Positions 24,678 through 34,205 of a DNA stretch of 64,000 nucleotides are shown here, piece by piece; position 1 is the stretch's first letter; each line of letters opens with the position of its first letter. The stretch comes from Labrys miyagiensis (GTDB taxonomy: Bacteria > Pseudomonadota > Alphaproteobacteria > Rhizobiales > Labraceae). Where the stretch lies: NCBI RefSeq assembly GCF_030160835.1, contig NZ_BSPC01000007.1:87722-151721 (forward strand), written 5' to 3'. The translations under genes were made by a program, and so were the position numbers. Under the pieces are notes generated by a model, which was not told the origin of the DNA, ran no database searches, and saw nothing but the letters and a program-made list of their open reading frames with translations.

Positions 24678-26651
24678 ATGCAAATTCGGCTCCTCGGTTC
24701 GCCGGCAATACTGGCTGGAGACCGGCGGTTGGAACATCCCTCGCGCAAGGCGATGGCGCTGCTCGCCTATCTCGCCATGCGCGCGGACGAACACATCTCC
24801 CGCGGACATCTGGCCACCCTCCTCTGGGGCGATAGTGGCGAAGAGCAGGCGCGCGCAAACCTGCGTCAAACGCTCAGCCAGCTTCGAAAGCTGTTCCAGG
24901 ACGCGGGGCGAGACCCCATCATGGTCCCGTTCGACAAGGTCGTTCTGCATTCCGAAGGCATCCAGATTGACGCCCGCGCCGTCCTGAATGGCCTGGGCGA
25001 TCAGGAATTGGGTGCGCTGGCAGCCAGGCCGGCATTCCTCGAGGGGTTTTTCGTATCGGCGCCGGAATTCGAGAACTGGATGATTTCCCAGCGCAGCATG
25101 ATTCAGTCGCGGCTGATATCGCGACTGGAACAAGCGGCTGGCAGCGCCTCCGAACAGGGTCAATACTCGGCCGCGGCTGCGCATCTATCCGCAGCGCTTG
25201 CGATGGATCCGCTTCAGGAAAAAATGCACCGGGATCTGATGCAGGCTCTGGTCGCGCAGGGCCGAGCGGACGAGGCCCTCTCGCAGTATGAACGATGCCA
25301 AAAAATCCTGGCCAGGGAGCTTGGCATCGAGCCGGACATGCAAACCCGGAAACTGGCCTCGGAGGTACGGGCGCGGCGGCTGGCAACGCGGAGGGAAGCG
25401 CCCTCCGGCGTGGATCAGGACAAGGCTGAAGGCGCGCTCACTCTCAAAGATTCGGCCTTGGCCGGGCCAGCACATGGAGAGAGGCTCACGATTGCCGTTC
25501 CTCCCTTTGTCAGCCTGAACGGCGATGCCGAACTGGACTGCCTGAGCCGCATGCTGTCCGAGGATATCATTGCCACGCTTACACATTGGCAGCTGTTTTC
25601 TGTTCAATCGCGCACCGCGTCGCTCCAGGCGAACGGTACGGAGACCCTCGGGCAATCCATCGAGGTGAATCCGAAGGCGCGATACATCGTAGAGGGCAGC
25701 GTGCGGCGGATGGACGGCTTCATTCGTATCGCGGTGAAGCTGATCGATACCGAGGCCGGGCATCACGTGTGGGCCGAGCATTTCGATTGCGGAACGGCTG
25801 ACGTTTCAAGGGCCCATGACCAGCTCGTGAGCAGAATTGTCGGTACGCTGGTCGGCCGGACCGAAGTCGCAGCCGCCGAGCGCGCGAACCGCCGAGCGCC
25901 AGCAAGCCTGGCTGCACATGAATGTGTCCTGCAAGGCAATGCCTTGCCGTGGGACGATCCCACGGGCGCCGCCGAAGCAATTCGCCTGTTCTCGAAGGCG
26001 ATCGAAATCGATCCCGGCTATGGACTTGCCCATGCCCTGCTGGCGTGCATCCGCTTGAAGTGGTGGAAAAACGAGCCCGGAGAGGACGACGCGAGCCTGA
26101 ACGAAGCCTACCGTCTCGCAAGAAAGGCCGTGGAGCTTGACAACAGTGAGAGTACTTGTTTTGCCACTCTTGGCATAGTCTGCCTGTTCAAGCGGTCGTT
26201 CGACATTGCCCTGCAGCATTTGCGGAGAGCCCTCGAGCTAAATCCAAACAATCAGTGGAATACCGCGGATATGGGCACCCTTCTCATGCATTCCGAGCAG
26301 CCCGAGGCTGCCTTGGTATATTTCGATCGGGCGAGGCAGATCGACCCCTATCTCGATCCGCCATGGTATTGGTTCGGCGTTGGCATGGCCAACATGCTCT
26401 TGCATCGCTACCGAGAGGCCATCATTGCCTTCGATCGATCCCCGATTCGCACCTATAGAAGAGCGGCGCTCATGGCCGGTTGCCATGCCCGGCTGGGAGA
26501 TGCGAAGCAGGCGGCAGCCCTCATCGGGGAATGCTTGGCCTTGCGGCCCGGATTCCGTATCAGCATGCTGCTGGCAAAGGAGCCCTTCAAGAACCCTGCC
26601 GACGCCGCGCACATCGCCGAATGTCTTGAGATGGCCGGGTTACCAGCTTGA
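24678..26651 (+). CDS. SARP/BTAD-type regulator with TolB-like and TPR domains
   Basis: A 657-residue protein from the ATG at 24678 (AGAGGGAAG upstream). Residues 1-95 are an OmpR-like winged helix of the SARP type (MQIRLLGSPAILAGDRRL, AMALLAYLAMRADEHISRGH, LWGDSGEEQARANLRQTLSQ). Residues ~100-245 are the bacterial transcriptional activation domain (BTAD; AALAMDPLQEKMHRDLMQAL). Residues ~270-390 resemble the TolB-like domain linked to adenylate cyclases (IAVPPFVSLNGDAELDCLSR, YIVEGSVRRM, HHVWAEHFD). The C-terminus carries TPR repeats (AIEIDPGYGLAHALLA, RALELNPNNQWNTADM). No cyclase catalytic domain is present. It probably activates neighbouring genes (DUF4242; the FAD monooxygenase downstream). 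Confidence 0.88.
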   Translation: MQIRLLGSPAILAGDRRLEHPSRKAMALLAYLAMRADEHISRGHLATLLWGDSGEEQARANLRQTLSQLRKLFQDAGRDPIMVPFDKVVLHSEGIQIDARAVLNGLGDQELGALAARPAFLEGFFVSAPEFENWMISQRSMIQSRLISRLEQAAGSASEQGQYSAAAAHLSAALAMDPLQEKMHRDLMQALVAQGRADEALSQYERCQKILARELGIEPDMQTRKLASEVRARRLATRREAPSGVDQDKAEGALTLKDSALAGPAHGERLTIAVPPFVSLNGDAELDCLSRMLSEDIIATLTHWQLFSVQSRTASLQANGTETLGQSIEVNPKARYIVEGSVRRMDGFIRIAVKLIDTEAGHHVWAEHFDCGTADVSRAHDQLVSRIVGTLVGRTEVAAAERANRRAPASLAAHECVLQGNALPWDDPTGAAEAIRLFSKAIEIDPGYGLAHALLACIRLKWWKNEPGEDDASLNEAYRLARKAVELDNSESTCFATLGIVCLFKRSFDIALQHLRRALELNPNNQWNTADMGTLLMHSEQPEAALVYFDRARQIDPYLDPPWYWFGVGMANMLLHRYREAIIAFDRSPIRTYRRAALMAGCHARLGDAKQAAALIGECLALRPGFRISMLLAKEPFKNPADAAHIAECLEMAGLPA

Positions 26652-26884
26652 CCTGACGAGGAGCGGTTGCGGACCAATCGCCACAATGCTACTGAGCCCG
26701 CGTCGGAAAAGGCAGACTTGGTTTGGTAAGCCCAAGTCCTTTCGGTAACGAAAGCTCTGGTCTCTGGCCTCGTGCATGAGATCCCCACGACGAACATCGG
26801 ACGCCCCCGGGCGTCCAATTGTTCGTCCGTGTGGTTCTCAAACTTGAGGAACGCTCCGGTCGAACATCGACACAGGAGTAGTTC

Positions 26885-28432
26885 GTGCACAACCGCCACC
26901 CGTCTTTCTATGATGTCGTGATTGCCGGCGCCGGCCCCGTCGGCTTGTTTCTCGCCTGTGAGCTGCGCCTCGCAGACCTCTCGGTCCTGGTGCTGGAGCA
27001 GGCGGAGGACCCGTGCTCTGCGTTGAAGCGGCTACCCTTCGGCATGCGCGGCCTTTCGGTGCCCACCATCGAGGCCCTTTACCGTCGCGGGCTGCTGGAC
27101 GACATCGCGGCGCCGCAACGCGCGAACGATGATCCCGATAGCAGCAGCGCTTCAGCTACCCCGCATTGGATGCAACAGGCGCGCCGCCCGGGCGGCCATT
27201 TCGCCGGCATCCAGTTCTACCACGACAACATCGACGCCTCGACGTGGCCATATCGCCTGCCCGGTCCAGCCGGCAACAGCATGGTGGTCGAGATGGAGCA
27301 CCTTGAATCCGCCTTGGCCGCTCGCGCCAGCGCGATGGGGGTCGAGATCAGGCGCGGCTTCGGCGTCGAAGACCTCGACCCGTCGGACGACGGCGTGACC
27401 CTTCGCGCTGATGGTGAGACCTTTCGCGGACGCTGGCTCGTTGGATGTGATGGCGGCCGCAGTACGGTTCGCAAGGCTGGCGGCTTTGAATTCGTCGGCA
27501 CCGATGCCGAGTTCACCGGCTATTCCGTTGAAGTCGCCATGGCCGATCCGAATAGCCTGCGCCTGGGTCGCCACTACACGCCGACAGGCATGTATACTTA
27601 CTCACGGCCCGGGACGATCGCGATGGTCGAGTTCGACGGGGGCGCTTTCCACAGAACCCGGCCAATCACGCTTGAGCACGTGCAGGCGGTATTGCGCCGC
27701 GTCTCCGGTGCCGACGTCACCTTGACAGCTCTCCAGCTTGCCACGACCTGGACGGATCGCGCCTATCAGGCGACCGCATACCGCAAGGGGCGGGTGCTGC
27801 TCGCCGGCGACGCCGCGCACATCCACTCTCCCTTGGGCGGCCAGGGGCTCAATCTCGGGCTTGGCGACGCGATGAACCTGGGATGGAAGCTCGCCGCCAC
27901 CATCCGTGGCGACGCGCCGGCTGATCTGCTCGACAGCTATTTTAGCGAACGGCATCCGGTGGGAGCGCAGATCCTTGACTGGTCGCGCGCCCAGGTCGCA
28001 CTCATGCGGCCGAGCCGGAGTTCGCGCGCGCTCGAAGCCATCATCCGTGATCTCATCGACACACGCGACGGCGCGACATATTTCGCCGAGCGCGTGTGGG
28101 GTGTTTCTCTCCGCTATGACCTCGGCGGCAGTCATCCGCTGGTGGGCCGCAGCGCTCCCGACTTCGAGTTGGCCGATGGGACGAAGCTCGGCGAACTCCT
28201 CAGGAAAGGGCGAGGCCTAGTTCTGGACTTTGACCCTCGCTCTCCCCTTCGAGCACTTGCAAGCCGCTGGGGTGGGCGAATTCCTTATAGTGCAGGCGAC
28301 GCCAAGGAACCGTTGGGTTTGAGCGCCGTACTCATACGTCCCGATGGCTTCGTCGCCTGGGCTGCTGACGCTGCCCCTAACCTCAAGGAAGCCGCTCAGG
28401 CCGCATCGCGATGGTTCGGCGAACCCGGATAG
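26885..28432 (+). CDS. FAD-dependent aromatic monooxygenase (PheA/TfdB family)
   Basis: A 515-residue flavoprotein hydroxylase from the GTG at 26885 (AGGAG upstream). The FAD-binding GxGxxG is in VVIAGAGPVGLFLACELRLA (residues ~11-30), the DG motif in WLVGCDGGRSTVRKAGG, and the second FAD motif in VLLAGDAAHIHSPLGGQGLN, continuing GLGDAMNLGWKLA. A short thioredoxin-like C-terminal domain follows, as in phenol-hydroxylase-type and polyketide-tailoring enzymes. The substrate is not evident. It follows the SARP regulator by 233 bases on the same strand. Confidence 0.9.
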   Translation: MHNRHPSFYDVVIAGAGPVGLFLACELRLADLSVLVLEQAEDPCSALKRLPFGMRGLSVPTIEALYRRGLLDDIAAPQRANDDPDSSSASATPHWMQQARRPGGHFAGIQFYHDNIDASTWPYRLPGPAGNSMVVEMEHLESALAARASAMGVEIRRGFGVEDLDPSDDGVTLRADGETFRGRWLVGCDGGRSTVRKAGGFEFVGTDAEFTGYSVEVAMADPNSLRLGRHYTPTGMYTYSRPGTIAMVEFDGGAFHRTRPITLEHVQAVLRRVSGADVTLTALQLATTWTDRAYQATAYRKGRVLLAGDAAHIHSPLGGQGLNLGLGDAMNLGWKLAATIRGDAPADLLDSYFSERHPVGAQILDWSRAQVALMRPSRSSRALEAIIRDLIDTRDGATYFAERVWGVSLRYDLGGSHPLVGRSAPDFELADGTKLGELLRKGRGLVLDFDPRSPLRALASRWGGRIPYSAGDAKEPLGLSAVLIRPDGFVAWAADAAPNLKEAAQAASRWFGEPG

Positions 28433-28604
28433 CTGCGTGAATCTGGCTCGGGCATACTCCGTGACTTTCGCACAGGCCGGGAGGGCCGCTTTGAATCAAA
28501 TGCGGATTCTGGTGCCCAGCAGTACCCATTTTCTTTTGGAAATCACTTTGCGTGAAGCAGCCTGCCGACCCCCGACTGAACCAGCATGCTGCTCGCCTTG
28601 ATCG

Positions 28605-29438
28605 TCACTTCGCAGGGAAATCGGTCGAGACTGACACCGCGCGCCATTCAGACAAGATGGCGGCATCAGACACATGCTTCGCTTCAATTGCAGCAACGGT
28701 ATCGCTGCCAAGCGGCAGGCGCACTGGCGGATTGGGCGCATCAACGAATGCGATCAGCACATCCGCCAGCTTCGCGGGATCGCCCGGCTGATTGTGGCTG
28801 AGACCGGCAGCGATCGTCCGGACTTTGCCGGCCGTTCCGTCATAGTCGGCGATCCGCGTCGGGCTGACCGACAGGGAGGAGGAGTCCAAAAAGTCCGTCC
28901 TGAAATAGCCAGGCTCGACCACGGTGACGTGGATACCCAGAGGTTCGAGTTCGGCGTGAAGCGATTCACTCAGCCCCTCGACCGCAAACTTGGTCGAGGA
29001 GTAGATGCCGAACCCGGCACCAGCACGATATCCGCCGATCGACGAGATGTTCAGGATACGTCCAGACCGCGCTTTGCGCATGTAAGGCAATACGGCTCGG
29101 GTGACAGTCAGCAGCCCAAAGACGTTGGTGCGGTAGACCGCCTCGACCTCGGCCGCGGATGCCTCTTCCACAGCCCCCATCAATCCAAACCCTGCATTGT
29201 TGAGCAGAATATCGATCCGACCGAAGCGATCGATCGCAGCCTTGGCAGCGGCAGCGGCCTGATCCTCGTTCGAGACATCGAGGGCTACAGCAAGCAAATT
29301 GGCGTGACTGCCGAAACGATCGGTCACCGCTTGCGGATCCCTTGCTGTCGCAACAACCGCGGCGCCCTTGGCGAGCGCGCGTTCGGTTATCAGGGCGCCG
29401 AAACCGCGTGATGCACCGGTAACGAACCAGGTCTTCAT
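28605..29438 (-). CDS. Short-chain dehydrogenase/reductase
   Basis: A 277-residue classical SDR. The cofactor motif TGASRGFG (residues ~7-14), NNAGFGLMG (~83-91), catalytic Ser region ILNISSIGGYRAG, and YSSTK (Tyr-x3-Lys) are all visible. An Arg in the ATARDP segment after the second strand suggests NADP. It ends with a variable substrate loop (PGYFRTDFLDSSSLSVSPTR). It is the second gene of an operon with the VOC gene whose stop is 44 bases upstream; both are opposite the LysR gene at 30175, the likely regulator. Confidence 0.92.
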   Translation of the reverse strand: MKTWFVTGASRGFGALITERALAKGAAVVATARDPQAVTDRFGSHANLLAVALDVSNEDQAAAAAKAAIDRFGRIDILLNNAGFGLMGAVEEASAAEVEAVYRTNVFGLLTVTRAVLPYMRKARSGRILNISSIGGYRAGAGFGIYSSTKFAVEGLSESLHAELEPLGIHVTVVEPGYFRTDFLDSSSLSVSPTRIADYDGTAGKVRTIAAGLSHNQPGDPAKLADVLIAFVDAPNPPVRLPLGSDTVAAIEAKHVSDAAILSEWRAVSVSTDFPAK

Positions 29439-29482
29439 GACACATTCCTCCAGATCAAAACTGTGGCGGCTCGGGGGAATCC

Positions 29483-29944
29483 TTAGGCCAGCACTTCAGC
29501 GAGTTCGATCAAATTACCGAACGGATCGCTGAAGAAGGCCAGACGTCGGCTGATTGCGGCAAGCTCGAACGGCTCGGTCACGATGGTCACGTCGCGCGAC
29601 CGCAGCTTCTCGACTGTCTCGTCAACACTGGTCACGTTGAGGCAGAAATGGTGGTAGCCGCGATATTTCAGGCTATCGCCAAGATCGGTGTAGGGCCGCA
29701 CTTCCTTCGGGGCGGACTCGCCACCGCCAAGGACCTCCACATAGAAATGGTCGTCGGTTGCTGGTGCTAGATAGGCGAGCTTCTCGTCGGCATAATCCCA
29801 TTCGGCAATGACGCGGAAGTCGAGCTTTTCGACATACCACCGCTTGGCGGTGTCGAGGTCGGGAGTACGCACGGCGACATGGTGGCCGCGCATATCGGCA
29901 AAGGGGGAAGCGCTGTTCTGAGGGGGCGCAATGAAATCAGCCAC
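29483..29944 (-). CDS. VOC-family (glyoxalase/dioxygenase-like) protein
   Basis: A 153-residue protein from the GTG at 29944, selected because AAGGAG lies 7 bases before it. The VOC fold is clear: MRGHHVAVRTPDLDTAKRWY at the start (metal His), DHFYVEVLGGGE, YRGYHHFCLNVTSVDETVEK, and FFSDPFGNLIELAEVL at the end (metal Glu). Likely a glyoxalase-type isomerase/lyase or ring-cleavage-like enzyme with unknown substrate. The 102-bp repeat copy C starts 12 bases upstream of the start codon, so its promoter must lie in or beyond the repeat. Confidence 0.88.
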   Translation of the reverse strand: MADFIAPPQNSASPFADMRGHHVAVRTPDLDTAKRWYVEKLDFRVIAEWDYADEKLAYLAPATDDHFYVEVLGGGESAPKEVRPYTDLGDSLKYRGYHHFCLNVTSVDETVEKLRSRDVTIVTEPFELAAISRRLAFFSDPFGNLIELAEVLA

Positions 29945-29956
29945 GGGTCTCTCCTT

Positions 29957-30058
29957 AAGTGTCTTGCGATTTGCCGGCATCGGCAAGAATCGCAAAGACG
30001 CGTCGATACAAAGAGTGAGAGCAAGGACGCGTTCACGCTTGAACGCGCTTTGCTCCAG
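29957..30058 (+). repeat. 102-bp interspersed repeat, copy C
   Basis: Begins AAGTGTCTTGCGATTTGCCG and ends GCGCTTTGCTCCAG, more diverged than copies A and B. Its left edge meets the Shine-Dalgarno sequence of the leftward VOC gene, so the leader of that operon is the repeat. Confidence 0.85.
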
Positions 30059-30174
30059 GGTTCGCTGGTTCAGGGGATCGGCACCGGCGTTAGTCCCTGA
30101 GGGCAAGACTGCGCTTTTTATATTGATGGGATAAGCGGCGGAATGCTTCATTTAATAATGAGTGTAATTCAGTA

Positions 30175-31059
30175 ATGCGCACCACCGATCTGTCAGAACT
30201 CGCGGCCTTCGATGCGGTCGCGCGGCATCGCAGCTTTCGACGTGCCGGCGATGAGCGGGGTGTCACCGCATCGGCGATCAGCCACGCGGTCAGCAATCTT
30301 GAAGCGCGGATCGGTATTCGCCTGCTGAACCGCACAACGCGAAGCGTGTCCCTAACCGATGCGGGCGCGATGCTGCTCGCCCGTTTGTCGCCGGCCTTTG
30401 GCGACATCGGTTCCGCGCTTGACGCGCTCAACCAGTTTCGTGACACGCCTTTCGGCAAGGTGCGGATCAATGCACCCAATTCCGTCGCGCCTTTCGTGTT
30501 CGGGCCGGTAATGGGGCAGCTCATCGAGGCGAATCCCAATCTGGAACTGGAAATCGTCGCGACAGATCGCCTCGTCGATATTGTCGACGAAGGCTTCGAC
30601 GCCGGTATCCGTCTGGGCGAAAGCCTGCGGGACGGCATGACCGCGGTGAAGATCAAGCCAAGCCTGCGGCTCGTGGTCGTTGGGTCGCCGGCATATTTCG
30701 AGAAACATCCCCAGCCCATGAAACCTGCAGACCTGCAGGATCACGTGTGCATTCGGAATATCTATCCCAGTGGCGCGGCCTATCCGTGGGAGTTCCGTCA
30801 CCATGGCAAAGCGATAGAGTTCGAGCCGACAGGGCCCCTATCCCTCGACGACCACGAATTGATGGTCGGAGCTGCCCTGTCCGGCATAACACTCGCCTAT
30901 GTCTGGGAGGATCGGGCCCGCCCATACCTGGAGAACGGACGGCTCGTCGAATGTCTGGCGTCGTGGCGCGCGCCGGAGGACTGGCTCTATCTCTACTACC
31001 CCACGCGGAAATATCTCTCGGCAGGCCTGCGCGCAATCATCGAAGCGCTGCGTATCTGA
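30175..31059 (+). CDS. LysR-family transcriptional regulator
   Basis: A 294-residue LTTR. The N-terminal helix-turn-helix is in ELAAFDAVARHRSFRRAGDE followed by SAISHAVSNLEARIGIRLLN and RTTRSVSLTDAG. The effector domain follows (GKVRINAPNSVAPFVFGPVM, LVVVGSPAYFEKHPQPMKPA). It is transcribed away from the VOC-SDR operon, the usual arrangement for a LysR regulator and its target. Its leader begins just after repeat copy C. Confidence 0.92.
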   Translation: MRTTDLSELAAFDAVARHRSFRRAGDERGVTASAISHAVSNLEARIGIRLLNRTTRSVSLTDAGAMLLARLSPAFGDIGSALDALNQFRDTPFGKVRINAPNSVAPFVFGPVMGQLIEANPNLELEIVATDRLVDIVDEGFDAGIRLGESLRDGMTAVKIKPSLRLVVVGSPAYFEKHPQPMKPADLQDHVCIRNIYPSGAAYPWEFRHHGKAIEFEPTGPLSLDDHELMVGAALSGITLAYVWEDRARPYLENGRLVECLASWRAPEDWLYLYYPTRKYLSAGLRAIIEALRI

Positions 31060-31108
31060 CCGTAGTCTCTCGCGCGGATGCCCGCTCTGTTCTGCAGTGG
31101 CGGAAAAC

Positions 31109-31185
<77 letters not shown>

Positions 31186-31323
31186 AGGCCAGGGAGGACG
31201 AAAGCCTGTTCGGGGTGGAAAGGTCAAGGGGTTTTGTCGTCATGATATCCGGGAAGGGCTTTCTTTCCCGAAACGGGAGACGGCGCCAGGCTCGCTCCCG
31301 AAGCTCTGGCCTGCGGACGCGGC

Positions 31324-31554
31324 TCACACCGCCCACGGCGGGCCCAGCCATTCGCGCAGCGCCGCGTTCATGCGGGTCTGCCAACCGCGGCCGGTGGCGC
31401 GGAACATGGAGATGACGTCGATATCGAGCTGGAGCGTAATGCGCTCCTTCGATTTCATGCTCGGGCGCAGGCGCGCCGTTACGTTGCGTTCCAACTCTTC
31501 TGCCGAGGCGGCAGGGGGGGCCGAATCGGCAATTCCAACTTGTTCGAAACTCAT
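31324..31554 (-). CDS. BrnA-like antitoxin, orphan
   Basis: A 76-residue protein from the ATG at 31554. The C-terminal half carries the BrnA pattern: KERITLQLDIDVISMFRATG, then RGWQTRMNAALREWL, a ribbon-helix-helix type DNA-binding module. In known systems BrnA neutralises the RNase BrnT encoded just upstream in the same operon; no BrnT-like open frame is found on either strand nearby. An imperfect palindrome at 31587-31601, 33 bases upstream, is a likely self-operator. Confidence 0.75.
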   Translation of the reverse strand: MSFEQVGIADSAPPAASAEELERNVTARLRPSMKSKERITLQLDIDVISMFRATGRGWQTRMNAALREWLGPPWAV

Positions 31555-31586
31555 TCTTGTCTCTCGTTGCCTGAACTGATCACCAG

Positions 31587-31601
31587 TACTTACGTAAGGT
31601 A
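31587..31601. promoter_or_regulatory. Palindromic operator candidate upstream of the BrnA-like gene
   Basis: TACTTACGTAAGGTA is an imperfect palindrome located between a TATGAT -10-like hexamer (minus sense) and the BrnA-like start. It shares ACGTAAGGTA with 31873-31882. Confidence 0.5.
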
Positions 31602-32194
31602 TCATAGTCCGTAGCGCCGGTCGATATCTGGGGCAACACTTGTTAAGGTGATAAAACGATTTACCCGTTCCGCCTATTGCGCCGCAATATATGGTAAACC
31701 ACTCAGGAAAACGGATAGGAAAACTCCAAGAAACCGGTTTCACGCCTCGATATAGATAAATTAACGACAATAGAAACTTCAATATTCAATATTTATACTA
31801 AGCGTTGTGAGGTTTGGCTAATTCAGTCCTGCAAATTATACCGTCGGGTAAAAAATGCTTTGCTTGACCTTAACGTAAGGTACGCTGGTGTCATTTACAT
31901 TCATCTGGTGCAAATGCGCACCGCCTCGGCGGCCGCTGGATCGACTACATAGTCCGAAATCGGAAAGCGATTATCGGCCTTTGCGCAAGGTTGTCTGGCG
32001 TTTCGGCAAGCGACTCTCCTCTTTGGCGTTTCCGCCGTCTTCTGTCGTCTTTACGACATGCCGAATATATTCCGTTGCGGAAGGAAGCTTGCTTGCAGAC
32101 ATGATTCGCATCGGTCCGAGAGGCCTCCGACACAGGCGTTAACCCGATAACGGTTACGCAATCGCCGATTCTCCAATATGAGTTGACGCACGCG
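31602..32194. other. AT-richer region with a second palindrome; no firm gene
   Basis: Base composition is clearly lower in GC than the flanks, especially 31660-31890. A palindrome ACCTTAACGTAAGGT lies at 31867-31881, overlapping a TTGACC -35-like hexamer with TGTCAT 19 bases downstream, a spacing seen in MerR-type promoters. A GTG-started frame of 84 codons (31888-32142) follows, but its product has no recognised features and may be a relic. Confidence 0.45.
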
Positions 32195-32902
32195 TCAACT
32201 ACGTTCTGGCTCCAGCGCCGCCAGGGCCGCCCAGCCGAAGTCGAGCAGCGGCAGCGCCGATGCGATGAAGCCGGTGCATTCGCTTACCAGGCCTGGACCA
32301 TGGATGGAGGTCTCCGTCAGAGGGTGCCGTACCACGATGGATTTGAGCTTCAACGCGGCAAGCAGATCGGCATCGTCGATGCCGACCGCCTCGCGCGGCG
32401 GCCGTTTGAGGCTCCATTGCGGGTCGAAGGCCAGATCTGCCTCGGAGAGACTGGCGCTCATGGCGCGGAAGCGTTCGGGCGCAGCGATGATGGCCTGCCG
32501 GAAGGCGGCGAGTTGCTTCGGCTCGAGATCGTAGAAGCCGGCAGCGGCAAAGCAGCCCTCCGGGGCGATATGGATGTAGAAGAGGCCGGGATCGCTCTTG
32601 GTGCCGGACCGCGTCATCACCGCACCCGCATGGGTCTTGAAGGGGCGCTTGTCCTTGGCAAAGCGCACATCGCGATGGATGCGGAAGATCGAGCTCTTGG
32701 GCGTGCCGCGCATCGGCAGTCCCTGGGCGATGCAGGCCTCGTTCAGCGCGGCGATGAAGGCACCGAGCGGACCGAGCACATGGGCCTCATAGAGGTCCCG
32801 GTTCTCCTGGAACCAGGCCCGGTCCTGGTGGAAATCGAGCGCTCGGAAAAAGGGCAGCGCCTTGTCGCCGAAGCCAGTGAAGGAGGAGGCGGGCTTGGAC
32901 AT
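32195..32902 (-). CDS. DUF2461 (TIGR02453) family protein
   Basis: A 235-residue protein with the family pattern: FRALDFHQDRAWFQENRDLY near the start, PKSSIFRIHRDVRFAKDKRP with KTHAGAVM (residues ~70-95), and GLFYIHIAPEGCFAAAGFYD. These proteins are widespread in bacteria and their function has not been established; conserved charged residues suggest an enzyme. It is monocistronic. Confidence 0.85.
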   Translation of the reverse strand: MSKPASSFTGFGDKALPFFRALDFHQDRAWFQENRDLYEAHVLGPLGAFIAALNEACIAQGLPMRGTPKSSIFRIHRDVRFAKDKRPFKTHAGAVMTRSGTKSDPGLFYIHIAPEGCFAAAGFYDLEPKQLAAFRQAIIAAPERFRAMSASLSEADLAFDPQWSLKRPPREAVGIDDADLLAALKLKSIVVRHPLTETSIHGPGLVSECTGFIASALPLLDFGWAALAALEPERS

Positions 32903-32977
32903 GGGAGATACCAGGGCGAATCAGCGTAAGGTTTGCAGGTTCTAGATTGCATGCGCGCGTCTCTGCGTCACGGGGGC

Positions 32978-33033
32978 CTGGCGCGCGGACGTCCGCTCCG
33001 GGACTGATGGCATCTTGTCCGCCTGCTCCCAGG
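32978..33033. repeat. Nested-palindrome intergenic repeat, degenerate copy
   Basis: GCGCGCGGACGTCCGCTCC, then CATCTTGTCCGCCTGCTCCC, keeps both outer arms in decayed form with a shortened core. It lies in the gap between DUF2461 and the DmpA-like gene. Confidence 0.55.
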
Positions 33034-33103
33034 AAGTATGCCGCATCCTGCCCGACACAGAATCCCGCTATAGAGGAGCATCCCTCAGCATCAGGTGTGC
33101 GCC

Positions 33104-34186
33104 ATGTCCCTTGATCCGATCACCCACGGCCCCAGCGGCAAGGCGCGGGCGCGCGGGCTTGGATTGCCGTTCGTGAGCCCGACTGGACCGTGCAATGCCA
33201 TCACCGACGTACCAGGGATCGCTGTCGGCATGAGTACGCTGATCCAGGGCCAGAGCATCCGCACCGGCGTTACGGCCGTGCTGCCCCGCCCGGCGGCAGA
33301 TCTGATGGAGCCGGTCTGGGCCGGCTTCTTCGCCCTCAACGGCAATGGCGAGATGACGGGCTCGCATTGGATCGAGGAAGCCGGCTGCTTCGCCGGGCCC
33401 GTGCTGATCACCAACACCATGTCGGTTGGCATGGCCCATCACGGCATGGTGCATTGGCTGGCCCGGCGCTTTCCGGCCGAGCTCGCCGATGATTTCTGGC
33501 CGCTGCCGGTGGTGGCCGAGACCTATGACGGCTATCTCAACGACATCGCTAGGCTTGCGGTGACGCAGGCCGATGTCACCGCGGCGCTCGATGGTGCCGC
33601 CTCCGGCCCGGTGCCCGAGGGCAATGCCGGCGGCGGCACCGGCATGATCGCCTATGAGTGGAAGGGCGGCACGGGCACCGCCTCGCGGTTGGTCACGATC
33701 GGCGTCGACGTCTTCACCGTGGGCGTGCTCGTGCAGGCCAATCACGGCCGCCGGCCCTGGTTCCGCATCGCCGGCGTGCCGGTCGGCGAACGCCTGCCCG
33801 AAGGCGCCTTCCGCACGCGCGAGCAGGGCTCGATCATCGTGGTCATCGCCACCGACGCACCCTTGCTTCCCACGCAATTGAAGCGCCTCGCCCGTCGCGC
33901 GGGCCTCGGGGTCGGGCGGGGCGGCACGCCGGCAAGCAATTCTTCGGGCGACATCTTCCTCGCCTTCACCACCGCCAACGGTCAGGGCAAGCTGCCGGAA
34001 CCGGCGCGGATGAGCTTCGCAGCCGTGTCGAACGATCTCCTCGACGGGCTGTTCCTCGCGGTGGTCGAGGGCGTGGAGGAGGCGGTGGTGAACGCCATGC
34101 TGGCAGCCGAGACGATGAAGGGCCGACAGGGGCGCGTGGTCGAGGCGATCGACCATGAGGCGCTGCTGAGGGCGATGCGGGGGTAG
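33104..34186 (+). CDS. P1-family (DmpA/BapA-like) aminopeptidase
   Basis: A 360-residue N-terminal-nucleophile-type peptidase of family P1 (S58), which matures by self-cleavage and hydrolyses N-terminal L- or D-amino acids or b-peptides. Seen: NAITDVPGIAVGMSTL near the start, GPVLITNTMSVGMAHH, GNAGGGTGMIAYEWKGGTGT (residues ~172-190), and the expected self-processing segment TPASNSSGDIFLAFTTAN (residues ~271-288), where a Ser should be the nucleophile. The residue before the likely nucleophile is Asn or Ser, as in BapA rather than DmpA, where it is Gly. The ATG at 33104 is preferred; a GTG at 33095 is possible. It converges on the corrinoid gene. Confidence 0.88.
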   Translation: MSLDPITHGPSGKARARGLGLPFVSPTGPCNAITDVPGIAVGMSTLIQGQSIRTGVTAVLPRPAADLMEPVWAGFFALNGNGEMTGSHWIEEAGCFAGPVLITNTMSVGMAHHGMVHWLARRFPAELADDFWPLPVVAETYDGYLNDIARLAVTQADVTAALDGAASGPVPEGNAGGGTGMIAYEWKGGTGTASRLVTIGVDVFTVGVLVQANHGRRPWFRIAGVPVGERLPEGAFRTREQGSIIVVIATDAPLLPTQLKRLARRAGLGVGRGGTPASNSSGDIFLAFTTANGQGKLPEPARMSFAAVSNDLLDGLFLAVVEGVEEAVVNAMLAAETMKGRQGRVVEAIDHEALLRAMRG

Positions 34187-34205
34187 CCCTGGGATCGCAG
34201 GGAGA

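Noticed and set aside
31888-32142. 84-codon plus-strand frame as a BrnT toxin
   Set aside because: The sequence lacks the BrnT pattern (W/F-D-x-x-K..N..KHG start and R-x-I-S-A-R end), so I do not call it a toxin.
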